Assembly (NCBI GenBank): GCA_902168185.1 | Contig: CABHOV010000077.1 | Location: 124,001 to 188,000, forward strand | DNA: 64,000 bases | Direction: 5' to 3' | DNA from: an uncultured Bacteroides sp. | GTDB taxonomy: Bacteria; Bacteroidota; Bacteroidia; Cytophagales; Cyclobacteriaceae | In this document: piece by piece, positions 35,006 through 45,215 of the stretch | Layout: each line of letters starts with the position of its first letter | Position numbering within the stretch: position 1 is the stretch's first letter | The notes under the pieces: generated by a model | What the model saw: the letters and a program-made list of their open reading frames with translations, nothing else | Databases searched by the model: none | What the model was told of the DNA's origin: nothing | Translations under genes and position numbers: made by a program

Positions 35006-35362
35006 AGTATTAAGGATATATGGTGAATAAAGGTGTTTATTTCTACGTTTCTACTTTAATGCCAGAAACAAAATCAGTGATTCACTGGCGTAAGCGCCGT
35101 CGTCCACTATATAAATGTCCAGTTATGACCAGAGCTATAGTTCAGAAATGAACAATATACCAGCCTTCTTAATTTGTATTTGATAATGAAATAAGATCCT
35201 TTCAATAATGAGCTTAAACCTGATTGGTTACCAAATAAAGTATAGCAAACTTTTAGTCACGGATCCGCTACGGAGTACAGTATCCGGATCGTTGGTTTTG
35301 ATAACTGCAAAGAGTATTTTACGGAAAATTAGAATGTCCGCCAATTCAAAGAATACCAAAAG
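35006..35362. other. Divergent intergenic region, nothing recognised
   Basis: 357 bases between two divergent genes. A small perfect hairpin CAGTG-ATT-CACTG sits near 35075-35087 and a GGCG/CGCC hairpin follows it. No promoter box of the TAnnTTTG form and no RNA gene was found. Confidence 0.5.
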
Positions 35363-35986
35363 ATGAGCGCTATAGAAAGAAAACTGCAAGTAGAGAATTT
35401 GTTAAAAGAGCTGGATGTATTCTTGCATGACGACCTGCCTCCCTTGGAGGAAGATAGCAATGTTACATTGCGCGAGCCTCAGGAGATTGCAAAGCGAATT
35501 ATAATTCTGACGTATCTGAACTGCTCAGCAGAAGATGATGTATTACGGAAAGAGATCGTTCACTTTCTGCAAACAGATGGTGTTTGGGAGGCTGCTTCCC
35601 AAGAGGAAAAAATGCTCTTCACAAAACCAATACTTACCGATCAAGATGTAGCGAAAATATACTGGCGTTCGGAGGCGATCTGGCTTTTGATGTGGACCAT
35701 CAATAAGGTTGATACACTGAATTTACCGATCGAAGACGTAAATATACCTGCTATGTTCAGCCGTCTTCCGGCATTCATGACAAGTTCCAACGATTTTATA
35801 GACTCCGCTACTACAAGATCAGTATCTGAAATCATGGATCAATCCGATCTCACTTTCAGACTTAACTGGGCAGCTAGAGAAGCGCACCTGAATGGCTCGC
35901 AGGACTTTAAGTTTAATCCTGGTATTCTGTATGAAAGATACCATGCTATTAACTGGGTGACGCGAATGGAAAATGAGTGGGATTAA
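35363..35986 (+). CDS. DUF4272 family protein
   Basis: 207 residues without signal peptide or membrane segment, so probably cytoplasmic. Key features are EIAKRIIILTYLNCSA near the start, YWRSEAIWLLMWTINKVD in the middle and LTFRLNWAAREAHLNG near the end, the pattern of DUF4272. Members often occur near toxin or immunity-like genes, but nothing of that kind is adjacent here. Function is unknown. Confidence 0.8.
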   Translation: MSAIERKLQVENLLKELDVFLHDDLPPLEEDSNVTLREPQEIAKRIIILTYLNCSAEDDVLRKEIVHFLQTDGVWEAASQEEKMLFTKPILTDQDVAKIYWRSEAIWLLMWTINKVDTLNLPIEDVNIPAMFSRLPAFMTSSNDFIDSATTRSVSEIMDQSDLTFRLNWAAREAHLNGSQDFKFNPGILYERYHAINWVTRMENEWD

Positions 35987-36526
35987 ATCCTATACACTTG
36001 CTCCTTGGAGCTGTTTAAAATATCACCGATTGCGTGAGCTCTTCTATCAACGCAGCTATGATTATTGAATGATCTCCCTCGGATTCAGTTCCACAACAGT
36101 CACGATTTAAACTGTGGTTTATCTCACTACCTCTGCACAAGGAGTTTGGTTAAACATCGATTGCCAAGAAGCAAAGTTAACGCTGTGGAAATATATATAC
36201 ACTTCTTAGTCCTACAATAATTAGTTTCAACCTATATATAGTCATTACTATGTGTTACAACGCTTGACCTAAGCGAATTATGCACTTTTTACATACCACT
36301 ACCCGGGTAAGATTCAATCTTGTTTTATATAAATATGCAATGTTGAGCGAGTTAACTTTGTATTATTATTTAATGGTATATTTAGTTGTTATCGTAAGCT
36401 TTTAGATCTCGTATTGCTGTTCGCCCTTCTTTACCCTGGCGAATGTTATTGGTACTGTGGTACGAATGTCTTTTCAGGCTGAATCGTTTTTGGTACTCGG
36501 AATTTGACAAACCCCCCTCTTCAACC
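35987..36526. other. Intergenic region upstream of the SprB-like gene
   Basis: 540 bases of AT-rich sequence. It contains the palindrome CTATATATAG near 36232-36241 and a TAnnTTTG box at 36353-36360, listed separately. I see no gene, RNA gene or terminator here. Confidence 0.5.
36353..36360 (+). promoter_or_regulatory. -7 promoter box for the SprB-like gene
   Basis: TAACTTTG matches the Bacteroidota -7 consensus exactly. A TTG at 36320-36322 is 30 bases upstream, longer than the usual spacer, so the -33 element is weak or different. Transcription would begin near 36367, about 160 bases before the start codon. Confidence 0.4.
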
Positions 36527-39500
36527 ATGAGTAAATCATTTGGTATTAGACAAATGTTGTCTTTTACATTACTGACTTTATCTCTCTTCCCTTTATCTGA
36601 GGCTGTTGCCCAATGTGTAGGTCTTCCCAGTGTATCATCGTTGGGAAGTAACAAATTTCCCGTTGGTCTATGCGCTCCTGTAAACGCCAATGTAACATAC
36701 AATGTTACCTTCACATCAGCGGTACCTGCCGGTACACTTGAGCTCGTTTACAATTGGAATGACGGAAGTGCACTGGAAGTGATTCCGCTTGCAGCGGGCA
36801 CTACAACCTATAGCGCATCCCGGATTCATAATTTTCCCGCAGAAAGTGATTGTGAATATATAGTCACCATGACGATCCGGTATAACGGAGTTTTGTGTAC
36901 CACCACAAGACAGATACAAAAAATTGCTTCGTGGCGGGTAGACAAATATAACGGTGGCGAAATTGGACTCGTCGCTCCGGGCACCGGCTTGGTTGAACAT
37001 CTTGTTTGTGAAGGCGAAGACATCAACGTTACCTTCAAAGACGAGACTAAATGGAATTGCAACGCACAATATATTCAGCAGCCTCCCAATCCGATTGAAT
37101 CTCCCAATATTGAAAATCGTTGGCAGCAAATAGTATATAACACCAATATTACCGGCAGTAAAATTCCGAATATACAGGTGAATGGTGTTCCTGTAACAGG
37201 TGCCAGCGGCAATAATATTCTTGCTAACTATCAAGACCCTCGGGGTATACTATACATTGCAAGTCCTGTTTTTGTAGAAGATGCCAGAAGGAGACCGTCA
37301 CTTCAGATAACAGCAACCGGTGGATTTGGATCAGGCTTTCCGAAGGCCGGTGATGTGTTTGCCATTACGCTTCGGTACTGGAATTTTTGTAACCCTTATG
37401 ATGATCCTAATATTCCCGGACCTCCAGCGGATTTAGTAAATGGAGACAACGCTCCCATAGAGAGAGTAACTACTATAAAGATTGTTGCACCACCACAGGC
37501 TCCGGTCGTTACGAACCAAACCGTCTGCAACGGCACAACGCCTTCTGCTTTCTCAGTGACAGGTGTTCCAGTCGCCAACATCGTAAGATGGTATGAAAAT
37601 ATACCGGGGCCGGATCGTCCTGGTAACCTCATCGCCACCAGTAGAACACTGGCCATAACGTTGCACCCCGATTGGACAAACAACGTTACGGCTGGAGCAT
37701 ATAAAGTATGGGTCAGTCACCAGGCAACAACAACAGGCGCTACCAATTGTGAGAGTCCTAAAAGTTTAGCAGTAAGATCAATTCGTGAAAGTCCGTTAGT
37801 ACCAGATCCGCTGACTCCGATTCCTGCTGAGATATGTAACAACAATTCCTTAACGGTTAGCCTTCCCGGTCCGGTAACAGAGGCTATAGGTGGGAATACA
37901 TCTTATAGCTGGACAGGTTCGAGTGGCGTTACGCTGGCCTCGAGTACGGCGTCCTCAGCGACGTTCTCTGTTAACATAGCAAGCTTTGGGACAGCGCTAT
38001 ATGTAGATCGCACCATAACCGTGAACAGGCAGTTTACATCTACGCCAACTTGTTCGAAGTCAAGAGTATTTACAATACGCATCAATAAACCCGCAGTAGG
38101 AGGGACACTGTCCGCATCAGCCGATGTATGCGAGTCCACCGCGGTTGAGCCTATCACCGTATCAGGCTATACAGGTGAAATTGTACGATGGGAAATAAAA
38201 AAAGATGGAAATGCTTATGAGCGATATACCGGTGCTGCGTCTGGGGCGTCAATTTCTCCCGGATTTTTATCGCCCGGAAAATATTCATTCAGGGCTGTCT
38301 TGAAAAACGGTGCATGTAATGAAGTATATAGTAATGAAGAAAACGTTGAAGTATTTGTGCAGCCAGCTGCAGCTTATGCAGGCGATGATCAGTTCATCTG
38401 TACTTCGCTGAGTTCGGCAGCGTTGAATGCAAGTGATGCATCTCCCGGAGTGGGCACCTGGTCCTATGTATCCAGTATACCTGCCGGACTTCCTGCCCCT
38501 ATATTTTCTACCGACAAAAATGATCCCAATACATCGCTGTCTGTCCTTGCAGAAAATGCAGGCGCTTATAAAATGCGTTGGACCGTTTTAAATGGTTTAT
38601 GCACAAGCTCCGATGATGTCGTAATTGACTTCGGAACAAATCCATCTGATCCTGCTGCCGGACCTGATAAATCGGTTTGTGGTATTGCAACAGCACTGGA
38701 AGGAAACGCTCCTGAAAAGGGATTAGGACATTGGTCCATTGTAAGTGGTCCTAACGGCTGCACCGGAGACGCATGTTCGGTAACGATTCTGTCGCCAACC
38801 TCTCCGGCATCTTCTGTCGAATTAAAAGGTATACCTATATATGGAAGTTATACTTTTCGGTGGTCGATCAGCAGTGGTGGTAATAATTGCTTTGTGAAGA
38901 CAGACGATGTGGTGGTCCGTTTTGATGAGTCTGCCAAAGTATCCGCTTCGGACATCCTGGATATATGCCTTGACGCCAGTAATCTAACCGCTATAAAATT
39001 AACCGGTACAGCGGAAGGTTCATTTACAAATGTCGCCTGGCAAAATATATCGGGTAACGGGACGGTTACCACGAGCACCGTTTCCGGTACAGGAGTCTAT
39101 ACCGTAGACGCTGATTATATACCTTCTCTTGCGGATTATGACGCAGGGTTGCCCATTCACGTGAAACTTATAGCGCAACCAAGTGCCGCAAGTTCTTGTC
39201 TTCCGGTGGAAAAAATTATACGCATCATCATTGATCGCAAGCCTGTAGCAAATGCGGGCGCAAATATACCTTATGTCTGTGATGACGCTGTGAAACTGAA
39301 TGCGGATATACCGCTGCATGGCGCCAGCGGTATATGGACATCCACACAGGCTGGTGTTACTTTTGATAACTACCTGGATCCGAAAACCACGATCCGGAAT
39401 TTACCTGCGGCTCCCGGTAATACAATTGCTACATGGACTTTAACCAGTGCCAGTGGAAAATGCATTTCGGAACCATCTTCGGTTACACTCACGCGTGTAT

Positions 39501-42500
39501 TAACGCCGCCTGTAACAGATCTGAATGTAACGGAGTGTGAAATAAGCGGTGCAGCTACCAGTGTGATTCTTCAAGGCTATGAAAACAGCGTCACTACACT
39601 GGGTACAACAGATCGCGAAATAACCTGGTATAAAAATGCAGCGCCACCCTCGGGTATCCCGATAGCGAATCCGGCAGAGGCACAGACCGGTGTAACGGAT
39701 GGACAGGTATATATAGCGCGCATCCGTGATGTGCATACAACCTGCACAAGCGATGCACGCCTGACAGTATCGGTTCGTTTGCTGCCAAAGGTTATGAATG
39801 GTCTTGTAAAATTATGCGAAGATACACCTGGCGGAAATATAGCTTCAGGAATAGATCTCACCCAGGCTACTTATACAGCGGCCATTACACAAGAGACAAA
39901 TGTAGATATAGTCTGGTATAATACTGTGGCAGACGCCATGAACAACGTTGCCCCCATTACACAATCTTTCCCGGTAAACTATAGCAAGGAAGTTTTTGCG
40001 CGTGTTACCTATCGCGATACACCCTTTTGCTTTGCTATAGCCAAGCTTACCATTTTGGTGAGCTCACGCCCTACGATAACAGCCATCGTTGGACGTGAAT
40101 CCGTTTGTCAGGGAAGTCAAATAAATAATCCGGGAGCACTGCCAGTGGAGATATACCAGGTTACACCAATCCCGGGTGCTAAATATTATTGGGAAGTCCC
40201 CAACGACCCGGCAACCCAATTTAAAGTCTTCGGTGGTGGTAATGAAAGCGATTTTTATCTGCTGCTTCAGTTTCCCAATATATATACCGGAAAGATAAAG
40301 GTAAGAGCAGAGCTGAATGGTTGCAGTGGACAAGTGATCGAGAAAGAAATCTCGGTTTCTCCCGCACCGATCAGACCTGTTATAAAGGGGAGCACTATCG
40401 TATGTGAGAATAGCAGCAGTGTCGCCTTTAGCGTAACGCCTAATAATTACCCGTCATCAACCTATAATTGGGAGATTCGCAAAGTATCTGACAATTCTAT
40501 AGGAGGAGCGGATATTATAGAGGGACAATCTACGGGCAATATCCTGACAAGTTTTCAAAAAGAAAGTGTTGTTATTTCTGTTCGTGAGAATAATGCTATA
40601 TGTGCAAGTCCTATTGCAACTAAAGTCGTAACTGTGGCCACTCCACCCAAAGCAAGCCTGAGTATAGAAAAAAACATCAGCTGCTTTCTTGAGAAAGATG
40701 GTGCTGTTCGCACTACGGTTACAGGCGGTACCATTCCTTACGTAGAGTATAAACTCCTGCAAACCGGTGAAGTCGATGCAAACAACGATGGTCTCTTTGA
40801 AAACCTTCAGCAAGGCAGCTATAGTGTACGTGTAAAAGATTCAAATGGCTGCGAGGCAACTTCGAATGTACAAGTGCTGAATCAGCCCGCACAAGTCCTC
40901 ATCACGACTGTAAAAGTTCTCACCGATGCAAATGGCTATAACCTGAGCTGCAGAGATGCCAGTGATGGAGCTATCGATGTTTCGTTTTCCGGCGGAAAGG
41001 ACACCGGTATATATACAGTCACAGCAATGAGAAACGGTGATGTAAACCCCATTCAGTTACAGGGGAAAAGCAACGTAACCTTTACAGGTCTTTTATCAGG
41101 AACGTATACCATCGTGGTAAAAGATGAGAATGGATGCTCGTCACAGCCATCGGTGGCATTCGTAATAAACCCTCCATTATTTTACGGAGGTCTTATCGGA
41201 GTAAACCAAAGTATTTGTTCGGGTGTAGCTCCTGCCAGGATAGAAGAGCTTTCGCCGGCGTCCGGTGGCGTAGGAAACTACACCTACGAATGGCAGGAAT
41301 CATCCATTGGTAATGTGAACGATGACGCAGCATGGACAACGATTGCTGGAGCAGACGGAGCTACCTATAGCCCCCCGTTGCTAACGACCACACGTCCTCA
41401 GGGCGAGCAACGCTATTATAGAAGATTGGTACGCAGCATCTCTTTGCTGCACGGCTCTCCGAAGTCTTGTGAAATAAAAGGTAAGGGTGAAAAGATCACC
41501 ATCACGATTAATCCTATACCTCAAGTACAGTTTAGTGCGAATGCTAATCCGGTCTGCTATGGAGAACCGTTGTCTCTCATGCTTGACCTCACAGTAGGTA
41601 CAGCGCCTATTGAATATAGTTATACTACATCTTCAGGAATAACTTCCAGCGGACAAGGAGGAAAGAATACAATCATCACGATAGGGGATTTTAAAAAGGC
41701 GGATACTTTTACACTGCTGCAGGTTAAAGACGCAAATGGTTGCGCAGTACAAGCGTTGCCTCAGCCTCTTGCTATAGGTGTGGTTAATTTGAATTCTGAT
41801 TTTACGATAGTCGGATCACCTGCACAATGCAATGGAAACGAATTCACTTTTAGCTGGAATGTTGAGAGTGGAATAGATTACCGATGGGAGTGGGCGGATG
41901 GAACAGTCAATGAATTCAAAGCGGGAGCGCTTGCTTCCGGTGCGCAACAAATTAAACACCGGTTTCCGGTTGGGTCAAATCTCGAGTCCACTATATATCC
42001 GGTGAAGTTGTTTGTCAAGAGCCCTTCCTGCCGCGAGAAATATAGCAGTCAGCCGGTAACGGTATATCCTGGTATAGCCATGAATATTATAGCGGACGAT
42101 GCGGCTGTATGCAGTGGTGAAACCATCACATTCCGGGATAACTCTTCCGGTATCGACCACGGGAAATGGTATTACCATGAACCCGGTTCTTCACAACGGC
42201 TGGACGAAAAGCCTGGCGGACAACAGATCGTTACCTTCACGTTGAATAACACTACGCTTAATAATCCTATACTATACGAAGTGGTATATGAGGCCTCCAA
42301 TAATGAAGGATGTAATGCCGAGTACAAAAAGCAAGTATCCGTTTACAGAGGAAGTATAGCCGATTTTAAAATTGGACCGATCACGCAATTGAAGGGTGAT
42401 GTCTCCGGAGTGACATTCACCAATACAAGCCCCGTGATTGACCGTGTGAACTTTGAATACACCTGGAATTTCGGAACACACGGTACACTCGCCAGTGATA

Positions 42501-43492
42501 ATGGAGTTTCATATGACGTCCACTATTTTTCACCTGGTGAAAAGGATGTTACCCTGAATGTCATCAACATAAAAGCACGGGCGGCAGGAGAAAATTGTAA
42601 CTCCGGTGTCACCAAGAGAATCACCATTCCTACCTATGCACTGGATGCCACATTCAAAGTATCGCGAACGGCTTCGTGTCTGCCGGCAGATATAGAGGTA
42701 GAAAATAATTCGACCGGTGCTGATACCTTCCTGTGGAAGGTATATAACGCCGAAAAACTGGTTACTACTTCTAATTTACGCACTCCTGTATTCAAGATTA
42801 CGGATCCCGGTATCTATGATGTATACCTTACGGCAAGCTATGCTGCTACAGGACAAAGTGATGAGGCTTCTTTCAAAGGTATTAAAGTATTGGACGTGCC
42901 ACTGGCTGCATTTGCCGTACGTTCCGATATTATATACGTTCCTGATACCGAACTGGAGGTCACCAATTTCTCAACGGGTGCAAATCTATATGAATGGAAT
43001 TTTGGCGATGGCGGCACCTCTACTGAATTCGAGCCAGACTATATGTATCAATCAGAAGGAAAGTATACTATAACGCTGCTGGCCGGTATAGATCACGGTG
43101 ATCAGGATATTGATGGTGACGGCACAACGGATGGTGTACTGGTCTGTTATGATTCTGCTCAACAGGAAGTAGCAACGTTAAATGGCGGCTCAATTCAAAT
43201 TCCGAATGCATTCACACCGAGCGCTGCCGGACCATCAGGAGGTCGTGAACGAAGTGGCGGCTTTAACGATGTGTTCAGACCAAAGGTAAAAGGTGTCACC
43301 GAGTACACAATGCAGATTTTTAATCGCTGGGGCACTCTGGTATTCGAAAGCCGCGACCCCGAGATTGGTTGGGATGGTTATGACCGCAACGGCAAATTCA
43401 TGATAGCCGGCGTATATGTCTATAGAATTGTGTTAACGCAATCCAATGGACAACGAATTACACGCATCGGAGATGTCACCCTTATCCGTTAA
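36527..43492 (+). CDS. Giant SprB-like surface protein with T9SS type B sorting domain
   Basis: 2321 residues from ATG 36527 (MSKSFGIRQMLSF, signal peptide ending SEAVAQ); the frame extends to 36443 but those 28 residues do not fit a signal. It is built from many beta-sandwich modules. SprB-type repeats lie at about 1378-1460 and 1468-1551 (GLLSGTYTIVVKDENGC). PKD-like modules follow, the last at about 2144-2188 (YEWNFGDGGTSTEFEPDY). The final 100 residues (IPNAFTPSAAGPSGG, MQIFNRWGTLVFES, GWDGYDRNGKFMIAGVYVYR) are the gliding-motility-associated type B C-terminal domain recognised by T9SS. A PorP/SprF gene follows at once, the usual partner for secretion of such adhesins. It is likely a motility or attachment adhesin; its target is unknown. 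Confidence 0.93.
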   Translation: MSKSFGIRQMLSFTLLTLSLFPLSEAVAQCVGLPSVSSLGSNKFPVGLCAPVNANVTYNVTFTSAVPAGTLELVYNWNDGSALEVIPLAAGTTTYSASRIHNFPAESDCEYIVTMTIRYNGVLCTTTRQIQKIASWRVDKYNGGEIGLVAPGTGLVEHLVCEGEDINVTFKDETKWNCNAQYIQQPPNPIESPNIENRWQQIVYNTNITGSKIPNIQVNGVPVTGASGNNILANYQDPRGILYIASPVFVEDARRRPSLQITATGGFGSGFPKAGDVFAITLRYWNFCNPYDDPNIPGPPADLVNGDNAPIERVTTIKIVAPPQAPVVTNQTVCNGTTPSAFSVTGVPVANIVRWYENIPGPDRPGNLIATSRTLAITLHPDWTNNVTAGAYKVWVSHQATTTGATNCESPKSLAVRSIRESPLVPDPLTPIPAEICNNNSLTVSLPGPVTEAIGGNTSYSWTGSSGVTLASSTASSATFSVNIASFGTALYVDRTITVNRQFTSTPTCSKSRVFTIRINKPAVGGTLSASADVCESTAVEPITVSGYTGEIVRWEIKKDGNAYERYTGAASGASISPGFLSPGKYSFRAVLKNGACNEVYSNEENVEVFVQPAAAYAGDDQFICTSLSSAALNASDASPGVGTWSYVSSIPAGLPAPIFSTDKNDPNTSLSVLAENAGAYKMRWTVLNGLCTSSDDVVIDFGTNPSDPAAGPDKSVCGIATALEGNAPEKGLGHWSIVSGPNGCTGDACSVTILSPTSPASSVELKGIPIYGSYTFRWSISSGGNNCFVKTDDVVVRFDESAKVSASDILDICLDASNLTAIKLTGTAEGSFTNVAWQNISGNGTVTTSTVSGTGVYTVDADYIPSLADYDAGLPIHVKLIAQPSAASSCLPVEKIIRIIIDRKPVANAGANIPYVCDDAVKLNADIPLHGASGIWTSTQAGVTFDNYLDPKTTIRNLPAAPGNTIATWTLTSASGKCISEPSSVTLTRVLTPPVTDLNVTECEISGAATSVILQGYENSVTTLGTTDREITWYKNAAPPSGIPIANPAEAQTGVTDGQVYIARIRDVHTTCTSDARLTVSVRLLPKVMNGLVKLCEDTPGGNIASGIDLTQATYTAAITQETNVDIVWYNTVADAMNNVAPITQSFPVNYSKEVFARVTYRDTPFCFAIAKLTILVSSRPTITAIVGRESVCQGSQINNPGALPVEIYQVTPIPGAKYYWEVPNDPATQFKVFGGGNESDFYLLLQFPNIYTGKIKVRAELNGCSGQVIEKEISVSPAPIRPVIKGSTIVCENSSSVAFSVTPNNYPSSTYNWEIRKVSDNSIGGADIIEGQSTGNILTSFQKESVVISVRENNAICASPIATKVVTVATPPKASLSIEKNISCFLEKDGAVRTTVTGGTIPYVEYKLLQTGEVDANNDGLFENLQQGSYSVRVKDSNGCEATSNVQVLNQPAQVLITTVKVLTDANGYNLSCRDASDGAIDVSFSGGKDTGIYTVTAMRNGDVNPIQLQGKSNVTFTGLLSGTYTIVVKDENGCSSQPSVAFVINPPLFYGGLIGVNQSICSGVAPARIEELSPASGGVGNYTYEWQESSIGNVNDDAAWTTIAGADGATYSPPLLTTTRPQGEQRYYRRLVRSISLLHGSPKSCEIKGKGEKITITINPIPQVQFSANANPVCYGEPLSLMLDLTVGTAPIEYSYTTSSGITSSGQGGKNTIITIGDFKKADTFTLLQVKDANGCAVQALPQPLAIGVVNLNSDFTIVGSPAQCNGNEFTFSWNVESGIDYRWEWADGTVNEFKAGALASGAQQIKHRFPVGSNLESTIYPVKLFVKSPSCREKYSSQPVTVYPGIAMNIIADDAAVCSGETITFRDNSSGIDHGKWYYHEPGSSQRLDEKPGGQQIVTFTLNNTTLNNPILYEVVYEASNNEGCNAEYKKQVSVYRGSIADFKIGPITQLKGDVSGVTFTNTSPVIDRVNFEYTWNFGTHGTLASDNGVSYDVHYFSPGEKDVTLNVINIKARAAGENCNSGVTKRITIPTYALDATFKVSRTASCLPADIEVENNSTGADTFLWKVYNAEKLVTTSNLRTPVFKITDPGIYDVYLTASYAATGQSDEASFKGIKVLDVPLAAFAVRSDIIYVPDTELEVTNFSTGANLYEWNFGDGGTSTEFEPDYMYQSEGKYTITLLAGIDHGDQDIDGDGTTDGVLVCYDSAQQEVATLNGGSIQIPNAFTPSAAGPSGGRERSGGFNDVFRPKVKGVTEYTMQIFNRWGTLVFESRDPEIGWDGYDRNGKFMIAGVYVYRIVLTQSNGQRITRIGDVTLIR

Positions 43493-43519
43493 CCAAATTT
43501 CTATTTACGAATTAAGTAT

Positions 43520-44539
43520 ATGAAGACTATATTTCTAAAAGTAATATTTATTCTCATCACCGCTGCCAGCGCGGCACAGGATCCGCAGTTCTCGCAATAC
43601 TACCAGGCGCCGCTATTTTTAAATCCTGGATTTACCGGTATAACACCGCGGCAACGTATGGTGGTGAATCATCGCATTCAATGGCCGAGTCTGCCCCAGG
43701 CTTTTTCCACGTATGCAGCCTCCTATGATATCTTTATAAATGAGATCCGAAGTGGTATAGGCTTTTTTGTGATGTCCGATAAAATGGGATCAGCGAATTG
43801 GAGAAGTACAACGGCGAGTCTCTTATACTCCTATAAAGTTAAGCTAAATGAGAAGATCGTTTTTTCACCCGGCATCTCTTTCGGCTATGGAACCAATGGC
43901 CTTGATCGCACAAAACTTAGAATGGCAGACGATCTCGAATATAATGGAACATCACTCGACCCCGAGTTGAATAGATTGGGTAAACCGAACTATATGGATT
44001 TTAGCTCAGGTTTTTTATTATACTCCAAGAACCTCTGGCTCGGTGCTTCTTTTATGCACATGAACAGACCTAATCTTTCTGTATTGGGCGAGGAGAGCCG
44101 CCTTGATATGAAGACGGCTATACATGCCGGTATGAAACTTGAAATTAGCCGTGGCCCTCGTGCAGGCCGGCCTATATATTTGACGCCATCCTTTATTTAC
44201 AGGATGCAAGGAGTCTCATTTTCCCAACTTGACTTAGGGGCTAATTTTCATGCCGATCCGGTGTCAGTGGGTATATGGTATAGGGGAAAACCTTTTGCTA
44301 AAAATGTTGCCAATGCCATAGAGCAGGATGCGCTGATCTTGTTTACAGGGCTATATCTAAAGAATCTTACCGTGGGCTATAGTTACGACTTTACCATCTC
44401 GGCTCTTGAGACTGCTTCCGGAGGAGCACACGAGCTTTCGCTTACCTATGAGCTGGCTTCAAAGAACAAGGATAAAAATCGTAAGAAATACAAACTCATA
44501 CCTTGCCCTGCATTTTATAGTAAACCGGATTTTTGGTAA
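43520..44539 (+). CDS. PorP/SprF-family type IX secretion membrane protein
   Basis: 339 residues. A signal peptide (FILITAASAA) is followed by the signature DPQFSQYYQAPLFLNPGFTG and an outer membrane beta-barrel. In Flavobacterium, SprF is needed for surface delivery of SprB, and PorP/SprF paralogs are generally encoded next to type B substrates. The gene begins 27 bases after the giant adhesin, which fits a dedicated export partner. Barrel strands are visible as alternating polar and non-polar segments to about residue 315. Confidence 0.95.
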   Translation: MKTIFLKVIFILITAASAAQDPQFSQYYQAPLFLNPGFTGITPRQRMVVNHRIQWPSLPQAFSTYAASYDIFINEIRSGIGFFVMSDKMGSANWRSTTASLLYSYKVKLNEKIVFSPGISFGYGTNGLDRTKLRMADDLEYNGTSLDPELNRLGKPNYMDFSSGFLLYSKNLWLGASFMHMNRPNLSVLGEESRLDMKTAIHAGMKLEISRGPRAGRPIYLTPSFIYRMQGVSFSQLDLGANFHADPVSVGIWYRGKPFAKNVANAIEQDALILFTGLYLKNLTVGYSYDFTISALETASGGAHELSLTYELASKNKDKNRKKYKLIPCPAFYSKPDFW

Positions 44540-44546
44540 TGGTTAG

Positions 44547-44575
44547 TAAGATTTGTCTGGTAAGGTCTTATTTTT
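44547..44575 (+). terminator. Probable terminator after the PorP/SprF gene
   Basis: TAAGATTT (44547-44554) pairs with AGGTCTTA (44563-44570) through eight pairs, two of them G-U, followed by TTTTT. It is weaker than the other terminators in the window. Confidence 0.5.
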
Positions 44576-44639
44576 GGTGATTCGTGTTTTCAGAAATATA
44601 CCAGAAGCGAAACGACTATAAAAAACCAAACTATATAGC

Positions 44640-45062
44640 ATGGCGGAACAAAAGACAAAACCTACCACGCAATCTGTTGAGATTTTTCTGGACAATGTTG
44701 CTGATGCAAAGATCCGTGAAGATTGTATTGCACTGGTAAAACTCATGAAGAAAATAACAGGTTCTCAACCGAAGATGTGGGGCTCTGCTATCATAGGCTT
44801 TGGTCAATATCATTATAAGTATGAGAGTGGTCATGAAGGTGATTCATGCCTGACGGGATTTTCTCCACGCAAGCAAAATATTACCCTATATGTAATGCCA
44901 GGGTTCACCGAGCATCCTGAGTTGCTAGAAAAATTAGGAAAGTATAAAGCAGGAAAGGGTTGTCTGTATATCAAAAGGCTGGTGGACATAGAGGTCAGCG
45001 TACTTGAAAAACTTGTACGTCATTCTGTTGATTCTCTGAAGAAAAAATACCCTGATAATTAG
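44640..45062 (+). CDS. DUF1801 (YdhG-like) protein
   Basis: 140 residues, cytoplasmic. The pattern ADAKIREDCIALVKLMKKIT, PKMWGSAIIGFGQYHYKY, FSPRKQNITLYVMPGF and GKGCLYIKRLVDIEVSVLEK identifies DUF1801, a small domain related to iron-chaperone-like YdhG. No neighbour suggests a pathway. Function remains unknown beyond family membership. Confidence 0.93.
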   Translation: MAEQKTKPTTQSVEIFLDNVADAKIREDCIALVKLMKKITGSQPKMWGSAIIGFGQYHYKYESGHEGDSCLTGFSPRKQNITLYVMPGFTEHPELLEKLGKYKAGKGCLYIKRLVDIEVSVLEKLVRHSVDSLKKKYPDN

Positions 45063-45162
45063 TGCGCTTTTCTTGGCTTCATGGCATCGGCAAGGGGTAC
45101 GATCATTCAAAATGATTTATTAAGATTTACGTTCTATCCTATAAAATTCCATCGTGACCTCT

Positions 45163-45170
45163 TACTTTTG
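45163..45170 (+). promoter_or_regulatory. -7 promoter box for the helicase gene
   Basis: TACTTTTG fits TAnnTTTG. No TTG is found at the usual distance upstream. Transcription would start near 45177, about 40 bases before the ATG at 45216. Confidence 0.4.
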
Positions 45171-45215
45171 AAGGTTGCTTGCCAGCCAGGCACATAGATT
45201 TTGAATTGTATAGAG

